From: Niastella sp. OAS944
GTDB lineage: Bacteria; Bacteroidota; Bacteroidia; Chitinophagales; Chitinophagaceae
DNA length: 64,000 nucleotides
Reading direction: 5' to 3'
Assembly (NCBI GenBank): GCA_024809215.1
Contig: JANUBW010000001.1
Span: 1,488,001-1,552,000, forward strand
Part shown: in pieces, positions 16,473-24,362 of the stretch
How the letters are laid out: each line of letters opens with the position of its first letter
How positions within the stretch are numbered: position 1 is the stretch's first letter
Made by a program: the position numbers and the translations under genes
Notes under the pieces: model-generated
The model's database searches: none
What the model saw: only the letters and a program-made list of their open reading frames with translations
Told to the model about the DNA's origin: nothing

Positions 16473-16988
16473 ATGATAAACCGGTTTTTCCTTTTGATCC
16501 TGGTTCCCATGGTATTTGCAGTAAAACTGGCATCGGCACAAACACTGCCGCCCGATAGTCCGGCCTACAAACGCTTTCCGAATGTACCACCATTCACCAT
16601 TTTACAGGCCGACAGTACCAACCTTACCAAAGACCACCTGAAAAAACACCAGCCTACCATCATTATGTATTTCAGTCCCGATTGCGACCATTGCAAACAC
16701 CAGTGGGCCGATATGGAGAAGCGCATGAAGGACCTTAAGAAATACCAGATAGTGATGGTTACCTACCAGCCGTTTGAAGAAATGGTATCTTTTTACAGGG
16801 AGCAAAAGATCGCCAGCTATTCAAATATTAAAATGGGGCGCGATACCAAGTTCTTTTTGCCTACATTTTACAAAATACAAAGCCTGCCGTTTCAGGCCTT
16901 ATACGACAAAAACGGCGACCTGGTCACCACTTTCGAGGGCAATGTGAAGATCGATAAGCTGCTGGCAGCTTTTAAGGGCAAAGATTAG
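16473..16988 (+). CDS. secreted thioredoxin-like (TlpA/AhpC-type) protein
   Basis: 171 aa from the ATG at 16473, which begins a good signal peptide (M-I-N-R-F-F-L-L, cleavage after A-S-A near 22). A longer open frame upstream runs into intergenic repeat words and is rejected. The redoxin domain carries a C71-D-H-C74 active site after Y-F-S-P-D. It is likely a periplasmic or membrane-associated thiol-disulfide protein. It lies divergent from the BlaI-type gene and may respond to the same stress, but no shared operator on its side was seen. Confidence 0.85.
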   Translation: MINRFFLLILVPMVFAVKLASAQTLPPDSPAYKRFPNVPPFTILQADSTNLTKDHLKKHQPTIIMYFSPDCDHCKHQWADMEKRMKDLKKYQIVMVTYQPFEEMVSFYREQKIASYSNIKMGRDTKFFLPTFYKIQSLPFQALYDKNGDLVTTFEGNVKIDKLLAAFKGKD

Positions 16989-17055
16989 AGATGTGGGCGG
17001 TGGCAACAATTGCCCGGCCGCGATAAATAAAAACTCATATTCTTTATTAGCGCAC

Positions 17056-17063
17056 TATTTTTG
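17056..17063 (+). promoter_or_regulatory. Bacteroidetes -7 box upstream of mdh
   Basis: TATTTTTG matches TAnnTTTG and lies 36 bp before the mdh ATG. No good -33 box seen. Confidence 0.4.
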
Positions 17064-17099
17064 CGCAAACATTAGCTCAACAACTTAAATTTTTTTCTG

Positions 17100-18029
17100 A
17101 TGAAAGTAACTGTTGTAGGCGCCGGTGCAGTGGGTGCTACCACCGCCGATAATATTGCTCGCGCCGAACTGGCTGAAGAACTGGTATTGTTAGACATTAA
17201 AGAAGGTCTGGCCGAAGGTAAGGCCCAGGATATGATGCAAACCGCTGCATTGCTGGGTTTCGATACCCGCATAGTGGGTAGTACCAATGATTACAGCAAA
17301 ACAGCCGGCAGCGACGTAGTTGTGATTACATCAGGTTTACCCCGTAAACCGGGTATGACCCGTGAGGAACTGATTGGAACAAATGCCGGTATTGTTAGAG
17401 GTGTAGCCGAAAATATTCTGAAACACTCACCCAATGCCATCATCATTGTTATTAGTAACCCCATGGATACCATGACCTACCTGGCGCTTACCGCTACCGG
17501 TTTGCCCAAGAACAGGATCATTGGTATGGGCGGTACGCTCGATAGCGCCCGTTTTAAATATCAACTGAGCCAGCACCTGGGTTGCAGCCCTGCCGACCTG
17601 AATGCGCTGGTTATAGGTGGTCATGGCGATACCACTATGATACCGCTTATTCGCTTTGCTACCTGGAACAGTATTCCTGTTACCAAATTCCTGAGCGAAG
17701 AAAAACAAAAACAAATTGTTGCCGACACAATGGTGGGTGGTGCTACCCTTACCAAACTGATTGGTACAAGCGCATGGTATGCACCCGGAGCAGCCGGAGC
17801 GGCTCTGGTTGAAAGCATTGTACGTGATCAGAAAAAACTGTTCACCTGCTGCGTTAGCCTGAATGGCGAATACGGACAAAAAGATATTTGTCTGGGTGTG
17901 CCCGTTACTATTGGTAAAAACGGTTGGGAAAAGATCCTCGACTTTGATCTGAATGCCGAAGAACAAGCCCTTTTCAGCAAGAGCGCCGATGCTGTAAGAA
18001 GCATGAACGATGTATTGAAGACATTGTAG
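17100..18029 (+). CDS. mdh: malate dehydrogenase
   Basis: 309 aa, LDH-like MDH of the type common in Bacteroidota. NAD-binding G-A-G-A-V-G at 8-13 and Asp32 at the end of the second strand, which selects NAD. Substrate loop L-P-R-K-P-G-M with Arg82 and Arg at 88, S-N-P-M-D (119-123), and catalytic His175 in G-G-H-G-D-T. Interconverts malate and oxaloacetate in the TCA cycle. It is monocistronic and followed by a large hairpin-forming repeat. Confidence 0.96.
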   Translation: MKVTVVGAGAVGATTADNIARAELAEELVLLDIKEGLAEGKAQDMMQTAALLGFDTRIVGSTNDYSKTAGSDVVVITSGLPRKPGMTREELIGTNAGIVRGVAENILKHSPNAIIIVISNPMDTMTYLALTATGLPKNRIIGMGGTLDSARFKYQLSQHLGCSPADLNALVIGGHGDTTMIPLIRFATWNSIPVTKFLSEEKQKQIVADTMVGGATLTKLIGTSAWYAPGAAGAALVESIVRDQKKLFTCCVSLNGEYGQKDICLGVPVTIGKNGWEKILDFDLNAEEQALFSKSADAVRSMNDVLKTL

Positions 18030-18080
18030 TCCATAATGAATATTTACCTTAAGAATGTAGCTTTTGGGTAAATAAAATGA

Positions 18081-18195
18081 AATATGAAGTAAGAAGTAGG
18101 AAGTAAGAAGATCCCGCATTTTCTGAGCTCCTGCTTCTTTCTTTTTACCACCTGCCTTTTCTTACCTCCTACTTCCTAGCTCTTACTTCTACTCC
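18081..18195. repeat. GAAGTAAGAAGTAGG hairpin repeat downstream of mdh
   Basis: ATGAAGTAAGAAGTAGGAAG and TAAGAAG face CTTACCTCCTACTTCC and TAGCTCTTACTTCTAC across a loop of about 45 nt. Transcribed from mdh it would form a long imperfect stem-loop. Confidence 0.7.
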
Positions 18196-18307
18196 CAATA
18201 ACATTCCGCTAACCAGCCCGGGCATTGAAATTGATACATATCTACTAGCCTTCAGTTACCACCAACTATTACCTGCAAGTCATTTTTATACTTCTAAATA
18301 GTATGGT

Positions 18308-19093
18308 ATGAAACATGTATACCGTTTGTGTTGTAAGACAGCCTGTATAACAGGCGTATTGATACTGAGCATGGCACTGGTGAACAAAAGCATGGCACAG
18401 GCTGGCCCCAATTACTCCAATGCCAATTACACCCCATTGAATGTGGGGAAGGTAATCCCCACTGATAATTACCCCACTAACAGCATTGATCCCCGGGTAA
18501 AAACAAGGTTTATTTACGAAGGCAACAACAATATGACCCGTTTGCCCGAACCGGTAAACATGTACGACCTGTACCTTACGTCTACAGCCAACGATGGTAA
18601 CGTTATCCGCTGGCGTACTACCTGGGAACCCGGTAATCTTAAATTGTATGAAGTAGAATATAGTACCGATAAAATTCATTTTCAAAGGGTGGGTGTTTTA
18701 CCGGCAGGTAATTACCTCAATGGCCGAATATATGAGTTCAGGCATTACCCGGTTAATGTACGCGACCGTATGTGGTACCGCATAAGGGTCACTGATGCTA
18801 ATGGGCGATTTGATTATACCGAGCTGTTATCGCAGGTGGCAAATGGTTCAACCCAGAATTATGTTTACCCTACTGTTATAAATACCGGTACGGTAAGTTT
18901 GTATTTGAACGATACGTTTAAGACCCTGCAGGTAGTTAGTATGGATGGCAAAATATTACAAACCCAAATGCTGAATGGCAATACGGGTAGAATTGATATT
19001 ACATTAAATGCATCGGCCCAGGGTATTTGTTTTGTACGGGTGCTGGGGCAGGACAGGCAGCGGGATATTGTGCAAAAGATTTTTATTCAGTAG
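18308..19093 (+). CDS. secreted protein with fibronectin-like fold and T9SS sorting domain
   Basis: 261 aa. An N-terminal signal-like segment with a hydrophobic core and A-C-I-T-G-V-L-I, cleaved after S-M-A-Q. A central region has the pattern V-I-R-W-R-T-T-W and E-V-E-Y-S-T-D-K-I-H-F typical of the beta-sandwich domain in front of type IX sorting signals. The C-terminal 75 residues (Y-P-T-V-I-N to V-Q-K-I-F-I-Q) match a T9SS type A sorting domain, so it should be exported to the cell surface or medium. No enzymatic domain seen; function unknown. Confidence 0.8.
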   Translation: MKHVYRLCCKTACITGVLILSMALVNKSMAQAGPNYSNANYTPLNVGKVIPTDNYPTNSIDPRVKTRFIYEGNNNMTRLPEPVNMYDLYLTSTANDGNVIRWRTTWEPGNLKLYEVEYSTDKIHFQRVGVLPAGNYLNGRIYEFRHYPVNVRDRMWYRIRVTDANGRFDYTELLSQVANGSTQNYVYPTVINTGTVSLYLNDTFKTLQVVSMDGKILQTQMLNGNTGRIDITLNASAQGICFVRVLGQDRQRDIVQKIFIQ

Positions 19094-19117
19094 TTGTTGC
19101 ATTTTTGCTCGTAGCAA

Positions 19118-19228
19118 AAAGATGTATGAAGTAGGAATTAAGAAGTACGAAAAACCCGCACTTCATAATTCCTACTTCTGTATTTACGTCCTACTTCTTA
19201 CCTCCTACTTCTTACTTCATACTCACTT
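19118..19228. repeat. GAAGTAGGAATTAAGAAGTACG hairpin repeat
   Basis: ATGAAGTAGGAATTAAG and AAGTACG, then CACTTCATAATTCCTACTTC, TACTTCTTACCTCC and TACTTCTTACTTCATAC. Third member in the window of the GAAGTAAGAAGTAGG family, again an imperfect inverted repeat just after a stop codon. Confidence 0.65.
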
Positions 19229-19331
19229 ATACAAGATTTATAAACCTTTTCTCCAATTCTGTCCTGTTCAATACCACCCATTCGTCATAAACCCGGTAAC
19301 TTAAATAAGTAATCTTTAAAACTCACCATTT

Positions 19332-19694
19332 ATGAAAGATTTTATGTTCATTTTTCGGGGCGCAGCAGACCAATACTCATTCTCAGCAGAAGAGATGCAA
19401 CAACACATGCAAAAATGGTTTGCCTGGATAGACGAGCTAAAAGCTAAAAACCTGTATGTAGCGGGTGAACCTTTAACACCTGAAGGTAAAACGGTTAAAG
19501 GTCCCAAGGCCCTGGTTACCGATGGGCCATTTACCGAAAGCAAGGAATTGGTAGGCGGCTTCTTCATCATTAAAGCTTCGTCATTATCAGAAGCAACTGA
19601 AATAGCCAAAGGGTGTCCCGATCTGGCATTGAACGGCACGGTGGAAGTAAGGGAGATCATGAAGGTGGAAGAAATGATACAATCACATAGTTAA
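19332..19694 (+). CDS. YCII/DGPF-domain protein
   Basis: 120 aa, single YCII-related domain with the D-G-P-F motif at residues 64-67 and a conserved His/Asp-type ferredoxin-like fold. Its stop is 3 bp before the start of the ECF sigma factor gene, so the two are translated together. DGPF genes next to sigma factors with a C-terminal extension mark the ECF42 group; its biochemical role is not established. Confidence 0.9.
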   Translation: MKDFMFIFRGAADQYSFSAEEMQQHMQKWFAWIDELKAKNLYVAGEPLTPEGKTVKGPKALVTDGPFTESKELVGGFFIIKASSLSEATEIAKGCPDLALNGTVEVREIMKVEEMIQSHS

Positions 19695-19697
19695 ACA

Positions 19698-20984
19698 ATG
19701 AAAGAACCCGAAAAGGAAAGCGTGGTGCAATTGGTCGATCATCTTTTCCGGTATCAATCGGGAAAGATGATCGCTGTGCTCACCCGCATCTTTGGTATGC
19801 ACAACCTCGAAATGATAGAGGATGTAGTGCAGGAATCATTTTTAAGGGCCATTCATACGTGGACGTTCAAACAAGTGCCTGAAAACCCTGCAGGCTGGCT
19901 GATGCAGGTAGCCCGCAACCGGGCTATTGATATTATTCGCCGCCAGCAACATTTTCAACAATATTCCCGCGAGCTGGCGCATGAACTGCAATTGGAAACC
20001 GAGCAAACAATACAGCAATTCTTTTCAGAAGAAGAAATAGCCGATAGCCAGTTGCGGATGATGTTTGCCTGCTGCCACCCTGCATTAAAAGAAGAAGACC
20101 AGGTAGCGCTTACCTTAAAAACGGTATCGGGTTTTGGGGTTACAGAAATTGCGCATGCATTGCTTACCAATGAAGCAGTTATTCAAAAACGGTTATACCG
20201 TGCGAAACAGTTCTTAAAAGACAATCGCATTCAACTTGACATACCCGTGGGCCGCCACCTTACCAACAGGCTTAATATGGTTTATACCGTATTGTACCTG
20301 CTTTTCAACGAGGGTTATAAATCGCAGCATGAAAATGAAGTGATCCGTAAAGATCTATGTACAGAGGCCATGCGGCTATGCCTGATACTTACAGAACATA
20401 AGACGGGTAAACAACCCGCCACCTTTGCCCTGCTGGCCTTAATGTGTTTACAGGCATCGCGGTTCGAAAGCCGCATTAACGAAAACAACGAGATCATTCT
20501 TTTACAACACCAGGACCGCAGCACCTGGAACCGGGCGCTTATTCAAAAAGGATATGATTACCTTAACCTGTCGTCGCAGGGTGAGGTAATAACAGTTTAT
20601 CATCTTGAATCGGCCATTGCCGCCGAACATTGCCTGGCGCCTTCCTTTGCCGAAACAAACTGGCAACGCATGCTAATGCTGTACGATATGTTGTTGGAGC
20701 AAAAAAGAACAGCGCTGGTAATACTAAACCGGGCTGTTGTTCTAACCCAATTGAACCAAACATCTGTTGCGATAAAGGAGATCCTGCAAATAGAAAATAT
20801 CGATCAACTGATCAATACCCAATACATTTTCAGTGCGGTATTGGGTGAATTATACTTTCAGCTGGGCGATGATCATAATGCCGGTAAATCTCTTCAACAG
20901 GCATTGGCCCTCACCCATTCACAGGCAGAGAAGAAATTGATCAGCGGAAAGCTGGAGGCATTGGCAAGAACGAAGTTGAATTAG
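19698..20984 (+). CDS. ECF sigma factor with TPR-like C-terminal extension (ECF42 type)
   Basis: 428 aa, about twice a normal ECF sigma. Sigma-2 region (about 15-85) with D-V-V-Q-E-S-F and G-W-L-M-Q-V-A-R-N-R-A-I-D, then sigma-4 (about 110-170, with F-G-V-T-E-I-A). The C-terminal 240 residues are helical and TPR-like. In the ECF42 group this extension is thought to regulate activity instead of a separate anti-sigma, and DGPF genes are the usual partners. No anti-sigma gene is visible. Target promoters are unknown. Confidence 0.9.
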   Translation: MKEPEKESVVQLVDHLFRYQSGKMIAVLTRIFGMHNLEMIEDVVQESFLRAIHTWTFKQVPENPAGWLMQVARNRAIDIIRRQQHFQQYSRELAHELQLETEQTIQQFFSEEEIADSQLRMMFACCHPALKEEDQVALTLKTVSGFGVTEIAHALLTNEAVIQKRLYRAKQFLKDNRIQLDIPVGRHLTNRLNMVYTVLYLLFNEGYKSQHENEVIRKDLCTEAMRLCLILTEHKTGKQPATFALLALMCLQASRFESRINENNEIILLQHQDRSTWNRALIQKGYDYLNLSSQGEVITVYHLESAIAAEHCLAPSFAETNWQRMLMLYDMLLEQKRTALVILNRAVVLTQLNQTSVAIKEILQIENIDQLINTQYIFSAVLGELYFQLGDDHNAGKSLQQALALTHSQAEKKLISGKLEALARTKLN

Positions 20985-20988
20985 TAAA

Positions 20989-22002
20989 CTACTTCCACCC
21001 TATGCGGCGATGTACATTTTCAACCACTTCCTGCATAGAGATCTTTTCCATACATTTAAAATGCCCGAGCGGACATTTATTATACCCTATTTTAGAACAG
21101 GGCCGGCAATACAATGGCTTTACTTCCATTATATCATAAGGCAGTTTATCCTTAGGTGTATCCGCAGGCAGGGCGCCATAATACGGGTACATACCAAATG
21201 AGGGAACCGTATTTCCCCAAATAGAAATAACAGGCTTTTTAAATGCAGAAGCAATATGCATTAACCCGGTATCGTGGGTAATAATGAGTTTGGCGCGGCG
21301 CACCAGGTCGGCACTTTCATTAATGTTGAACTTGCCGCAGGAGTTGTAGATCTTACTGGCATCAACACCGGCTATTTGCTCACCCAGCTCACGATCTTCT
21401 TTACCGCCTAATAAAATGATGGGGTGATCGATGGCAGCACATAACTCCTTAAGCTTATGCAACGGCAGCTTTTTGGTATTATGTGCAGCCCCAATCACTA
21501 CGCCAATATAACCAGCCAGGTGACCGGCTGGTATATCACTTTCTTTTACTTTATCTTTTTCAGGAATGAAATAATCCAGTCCACGTCCATCGTTCTTTAC
21601 GCCCAGCGATTGTAGCGTATCTAAATAACGGTCTACAATATGTACATCGGGCATTACATTCAGCTTAATGGTGGTTAAGATGAACTTCTGAATATTGAGC
21701 TTATTGAATGAGAACGATTGCCTCCCCAATGCCTTTTTTACGCGCATGGTGCGCAGGTTATGATGCAGGTCTATTACATAAGCGAAGTCCTCTGCCTGCA
21801 ATTGTGGAATAACCGCCTGCAGATCATCTTGCAGAAAATGCAGTTTATCGATGTAGGGATTTGCTTCCAGCACCGCTTTATAGCTGGCCTTGGTAAGATA
21901 GTGGACCTCCACCCCGGGCAGCTGCTTTTTAAGGCAACGGATAACAGGTGTTGTTAAAACAATATCCCCAATGGAACTAAATCTAATGATCAGGATTTTC
22001 AT
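20989..22002 (-). CDS. glycosyltransferase family 9 (heptosyltransferase-like)
   Basis: 337 aa from the ATG at 22002, giving the family start M-K-I-L-I-I-R-F-S-S-I-G-D-I-V. An ATG 18 bp upstream is possible but adds an unconserved tail. Seen: L-T-T-P-V-I-R near the N-terminus, V-V-I-G-A-A-H-N-T-K-K-L-P, and H-D-T-G-L-M-H-I-A-S-A in the C-terminal nucleotide-sugar domain. GT9 enzymes usually add heptose to LPS core; the actual sugar here is unknown. It follows an MFS gene by 21 bp. Confidence 0.88.
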   Translation of the reverse strand: MKILIIRFSSIGDIVLTTPVIRCLKKQLPGVEVHYLTKASYKAVLEANPYIDKLHFLQDDLQAVIPQLQAEDFAYVIDLHHNLRTMRVKKALGRQSFSFNKLNIQKFILTTIKLNVMPDVHIVDRYLDTLQSLGVKNDGRGLDYFIPEKDKVKESDIPAGHLAGYIGVVIGAAHNTKKLPLHKLKELCAAIDHPIILLGGKEDRELGEQIAGVDASKIYNSCGKFNINESADLVRRAKLIITHDTGLMHIASAFKKPVISIWGNTVPSFGMYPYYGALPADTPKDKLPYDIMEVKPLYCRPCSKIGYNKCPLGHFKCMEKISMQEVVENVHRRIGWK

Positions 22003-22023
22003 ACTTTCTTTACTCTGCAAACA

Positions 22024-23244
22024 CTATTCTTCAACATAATTAAGGTCCTTATGAAAGGTTTCCTCGGTTAACAACGTGGCTACAATACCAATTACCATAA
22101 CCGTAACACCGGTAATAAGGCCGCTCTGTACATATCCTACCGACCCCTGTAACGAGGTAAATAAAATAGAGATGAGGATCAAAGCTCCGCGCACCATGTT
22201 AGGCACCGTAGTGGTTGCCGTAGCCCTTATATTGGTACCAAACTGCTCGGCAGCCATGGTTACAAATATGGCCCAGAAACCTGTTCCAAAACCCAACAAC
22301 GCACAGGCAGCATACAGGCTGCCTGTTGATTGGCCGCTGAGGTTAAAGAACCACACAATACCAATGGCCGTTAACCCATAAAATATAAACAATGCTTTCT
22401 TACGGCTTTTTAGCGCCTGGCTTAACAACCCTACAGCAATATCGCCCAGCGAAATAGCCGCATAGGCAAACATCACCGCTTTACCAGGATCTATTTCACC
22501 TTTCACCCCCATCTTCTCGCCAAACTCTTTACTAAATGAAACCAGTATTCCTATCACATACCAGGTTGGCAACCCGATCAAAATACTACACAGGTACTTT
22601 CTTAATCGTTTGCCATTATTGAATAACATGAAGAAGTTTCCTTTTGATACATTTTTGTGCTGAATGTTCTCGAACATACCAGATTCCAATACACCTACAC
22701 GCAGCAACAATAAGCAAAAGCCAAGACCGCCGCCTATAAAGTAACAGGTACGCCAGGGGAAGGCCTCTTTGAAAAAGAAGGCGGCAACAGCACCTGTTAA
22801 ACCAACACCTGCTACCAGCGAGGTACCCACCCCTCTTTTTTCTTTTGGCAGCAATTCGGCTATCAATGTAATACCGGCGCCTAACTCACCGGCCAAACCC
22901 ACACCTGTTATAAAACGGATGGCGGCATATTGATTTACCGATTGCACAAAACCATTGGCTATATTACCAAGGGAGTATAAGATAATGGAAGCATACAGTA
23001 CTTTAAGGCGGCCTTTCTTATCGCCCAATATGCCCCATAAAATACCACCTATTAATAAACCCGCCATTTGCACATTGATGATGAGCAGGCCTTTTGATGA
23101 AATTTCAGCGGGCGTTAAACCCAGGTCTTTAAGCGATTCAACGCGAATGATACTAAAGAGTAACAGATCATAGATATCTACAAAATAACCAAGGGCAGCT
23201 ACCAATACTGCCAAACTAAAAACAGAAACTTGTTTTGATTGCAT
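22024..23244 (-). CDS. MFS transporter, sugar/acid symporter-like
   Basis: 406 aa with about 12 membrane segments. The loop between TM2 and TM3 has G-I-L-W-G-I-L-G-D-K-K-G-R, a standard MFS signature, and R-F-I-T-G-V-G-L-A-G-E-L-G follows in TM4. The pattern is that of the metabolite:H+ symporter branch; the substrate cannot be named. It is 3 bp downstream of the DedA-like gene and just upstream of the GT9 gene, so the three may form one operon. Confidence 0.88.
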   Translation of the reverse strand: MQSKQVSVFSLAVLVAALGYFVDIYDLLLFSIIRVESLKDLGLTPAEISSKGLLIINVQMAGLLIGGILWGILGDKKGRLKVLYASIILYSLGNIANGFVQSVNQYAAIRFITGVGLAGELGAGITLIAELLPKEKRGVGTSLVAGVGLTGAVAAFFFKEAFPWRTCYFIGGGLGFCLLLLRVGVLESGMFENIQHKNVSKGNFFMLFNNGKRLRKYLCSILIGLPTWYVIGILVSFSKEFGEKMGVKGEIDPGKAVMFAYAAISLGDIAVGLLSQALKSRKKALFIFYGLTAIGIVWFFNLSGQSTGSLYAACALLGFGTGFWAIFVTMAAEQFGTNIRATATTTVPNMVRGALILISILFTSLQGSVGYVQSGLITGVTVMVIGIVATLLTEETFHKDLNYVEE

Positions 23245-23247
23245 TCG

Positions 23248-24222
23248 TTAATTAGTTGGGGTTTGAGACACTTTCTTTTTTCCGAAAAATAATTTAGCAA
23301 TCACCGGTGCAGTAGTTACTACAACAATGCCTATTACAATTATTTCGAGGTGTTTCTTCAGGTCAAAATCGAATTGGGAATAGATCCATTTTTGCAGAAA
23401 GTGGCCGGCAAGGATCATACTGAGTACCCAGGCAACGCTACCTATCATATTAAAGAACGAGAACTTCTTTTTATCCATTTCCACTATTCCGGCAACAATA
23501 GGTGCAAAGGTTCTTACAATAGGCAGAAAGCGGGCAAAGATGATAGCGCCGCCGCCATGCTTCTCATAAAACTCATGGGCATCGTGCAAATACTTCTTTT
23601 TGAAAAGGAATCTGTCGCGCCAGTGGAACATGGTGGGCCCAATTTTTCTACCCGTCCAGTAACCAATGGTATTACCCAAGATACCGGCAAGAGAAATAAG
23701 TGCAATTAGTATTAACAGATCGAGCCATTCGGGGCGGTGCCCCACCATACCGAATTTTCTAAACAGGTCATCGGCCAGGTTGGTACTGTAAATACCAGCT
23801 ACAAACAACAGGCTGTCGCCCGGTAAAAAGAAACCAACGAACAAACCGGTTTCGGCAAATACAATAAACAGCAACAGGAATAACCCACCATATACAATAT
23901 AGAACATGGGGTTAACCAGGTCACTCCAGGTAAATTGTTTTTCAAGAACAATGATCTCGGTCTCACGCAGCGAAGCAATAGCCAGTGTATGTGGCTTATG
24001 GTGTGCAGCGGAGATGGTCACCGAATCACCTGCCGGAACGGTAATAGTAGTAAAGCCTGCTTTATCGGTAGTATAATTGGTGGTTTGGCCTGCAACCGTT
24101 ACGCTTACTAATGAAAGCGTTGTTTCGTACTGATTGGTACATTGAATTCTTATTTGCTGTTGTGCTACCGCTACGGATACTATCAACACATTCAACAATA
24201 AAAATATCAGTCGTTTTAACAT
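23248..24222 (-). CDS. DedA-family membrane protein with extra N-terminal extracytoplasmic domain
   Basis: 324 aa from the ATG at 24222, which begins a signal peptide (M-L-K-R-L-I-F-L-L-L, cleavage after V-A-V-A). A longer open frame starts in intergenic repeats and is rejected. Residues about 22-95 form a beta-rich domain (T-V-A-G-Q-T, T-I-T-V-P-A-G-D-S-V-T-I), like a carboxypeptidase-regulatory-type fold. The rest is a DedA/VTT protein: G-L-F-V-G-F-F-L-P-G-D-S-L-L, F-A-R-F-L-P-I-V-R-T-F-A-P-I-V-A-G. DedA proteins flip undecaprenyl phosphate or lipids; the added domain is unusual. Confidence 0.85.
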   Translation of the reverse strand: MLKRLIFLLLNVLIVSVAVAQQQIRIQCTNQYETTLSLVSVTVAGQTTNYTTDKAGFTTITVPAGDSVTISAAHHKPHTLAIASLRETEIIVLEKQFTWSDLVNPMFYIVYGGLFLLLFIVFAETGLFVGFFLPGDSLLFVAGIYSTNLADDLFRKFGMVGHRPEWLDLLILIALISLAGILGNTIGYWTGRKIGPTMFHWRDRFLFKKKYLHDAHEFYEKHGGGAIIFARFLPIVRTFAPIVAGIVEMDKKKFSFFNMIGSVAWVLSMILAGHFLQKWIYSQFDFDLKKHLEIIVIGIVVVTTAPVIAKLFFGKKKVSQTPTN

Positions 24223-24244
24223 AAAGATTTTAATGAAAAGGTTA

Positions 24245-24362
24245 TTCTTTGGTTGCCGGTTACCAGTTTCCGGTTCCCGGGTTTCCTTCAATTTCGTTGG
24301 TTCGCAATTAATAGCTAGTCTCGTTAATGGTATACCGGCGCCTGGTAACAGGTAACCGGTAA
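24245..24362. repeat. GGTTACCAGTTTCCGGTTCCC words facing CCTGGTAACAGGTAACC
   Basis: Words TTGCCGGTTACCAG and TTTCCGGTTCCCGGG, then about 60 bp later GGCGCCTGGTAACAGGTAACCGGTAAC ends at the stop codon of the next gene. Imperfect inverted repeat of the family at 9190-9392. Confidence 0.5.

Noticed and set aside
17427-18119. 230-aa open frame antisense to mdh
   Set aside because: Shadow frame; mdh motifs are complete on the plus strand and the frame has no recognisable features.
24223-24291. Longer N-terminus for the DedA-like protein
   Set aside because: The extra 23 residues (E-T-R-E-P-E-T-G-N-R) come from the GGTTACCAGTTTCCGG repeat words and precede a clean signal peptide.
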